Origin: an uncultured Alphaproteobacteria bacterium
GTDB taxonomy: Bacteria; Pseudomonadota; Alphaproteobacteria; Micropepsales; Micropepsaceae
Length of the DNA: 6,412 bases
NCBI GenBank assembly: GCA_903922545.1
Contig: CAIXUE010000010.1
Span: 1-6,412, forward strand
Direction of reading: 5' to 3'
A program made the translations under genes and the position numbers. Positions 5,979-6,412 of the stretch are shown here, piece by piece. Position 1 is the stretch's first letter, and each line of letters begins with the position of its first letter. The notes below the pieces were generated by a model that did not search any database, had not been told where the DNA came from, and was given only the letters and a program-made list of their open reading frames with translations.

Positions 5979-6412
5979 ATGGCGGGCGAGATTTTCATCA
6001 GCTACCGGCGCGCCGACCAGGCCTGGGCGCGGCTGCTGCACGCCCATTTGCAGGCCGAAGGCATTGATGCCTGGTATGACGCGCAGGTGGGCGCCGGCCA
6101 GGACTGGCGTATCGCCACCGCCAGGGCGCTGGAAGCCAGCAAAATTTTCGTGTTGCTGTTTTCGCAGAATGCCGCCGAGTCCAGCGACATCGCCAAGGAA
6201 CTGGCCGCCGCCACGCTGGAGAAAAAGCTGATCATTCCGGTTCGGCTGCAGAACATCGCGCCCAAGGGCGCGTTTTTGTATGAGCTGGCATCCCGCAACT
6301 GGGTCAACGCTTATGATGACACCGGGGCGAAGCTTGCTGAACTGGCCAAGGGCCTCGCCCATATGGTGCGAACGGGGGTGCGGGACGAAAGCGCGCTGCC
6401 ATTTGACCGTTC
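5979..6412 (+). CDS. TIR-domain protein, N-terminal part (cut by window end)
   Basis: Open to the right edge, 144 residues visible. The ATG at 5979 places GEIFISYRRAD at the N-terminus, as is usual for bacterial TIR proteins; an in-frame ATG at 5949 would add 10 residues. GGGG at 5971-5974 may serve as the ribosome binding site. TIR landmarks: box 1 EIFISYRRAD (4-13), the BB-loop region AWYDAQVGAGQDW (31-43), a hydrophobic strand KIFVLLFSQNA (55-65), SSDIAKE with a candidate catalytic Glu74, and LIIPVRL (84-90) followed by NWVNAYD near 117-123. TIR domains in bacteria either cleave NAD+, often in phage defence, or mediate protein contacts. The conserved Glu makes enzymatic activity possible. 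The sequence after residue 130 or so is probably linker; the partner domain (TPR, cyclase, ATPase or other) is outside the window, so the function cannot be assigned. Confidence 0.88.
   Translation, partial: MAGEIFISYRRADQAWARLLHAHLQAEGIDAWYDAQVGAGQDWRIATARALEASKIFVLLFSQNAAESSDIAKELAAATLEKKLIIPVRLQNIAPKGAFLYELASRNWVNAYDDTGAKLAELAKGLAHMVRTGVRDESALPFDR

Noticed and set aside
5704..6231. Plus-strand frame of 175 codons overlapping the phosphoesterase end and the TIR gene
   Set aside because: It overlaps the conserved C-terminus of the phosphoesterase and the TIR domain in another frame, and its product is Arg/Pro/Gly-rich with no motifs.

Overview
The window looks like ordinary chromosome from a high-GC proteobacterium, most likely an alphaproteobacterium. 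The reasons are the GC-rich codon use, a UbiD tail ending in the PGSGKPIWK style, GTG starts, poly-G Shine-Dalgarno sequences and the protein types. This assignment is inference; no rRNA, tRNA, CRISPR array, insertion sequence or phage gene was seen.

Layout, left to right. The 3' end of ubiD (ubiquinone biosynthesis decarboxylase) runs off the left edge and ends in two successive GC-rich hairpins, one inside the last codons and one just after the stop. A short regulatory gap with a phased direct repeat and a TATAGT box leads into an exported two-lobed retropepsin-like aspartic protease. This gene converges on a minus-strand group read right to left: a small exported cytochrome c, a spermidine-synthase-like SAM-binding protein, and an exported imidazolonepropionase-type amidohydrolase. 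A 235-nt divergent intergenic region separates the cytochrome from a plus-strand exported acid-sphingomyelinase-like metallophosphoesterase. That intergenic region carries a 49-nt imperfect palindrome and a second hairpin. The last gene is the start of a TIR-domain protein, cut by the right edge.

Four of the six complete or right-truncated genes have N-terminal signal peptides, so much of the window serves the periplasm or envelope (proteolysis, amidohydrolysis, electron transfer, phosphodiester hydrolysis). There is no strong evidence that the genes form one pathway. The cytochrome and SAM-binding genes are closely spaced and probably co-transcribed; the amidohydrolase may join them or use its own promoter.

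No complete new multi-gene system is visible. The best leads are the truncated TIR protein (a possible NAD-cleaving or signalling module whose effector half lies outside), a metallophosphoesterase that keeps all predicted metal ligands except the first Asp (Val instead), a double-lobed aspartic protease with an asymmetric DTA/DTG pair, and the large palindrome in the divergent promoter region.
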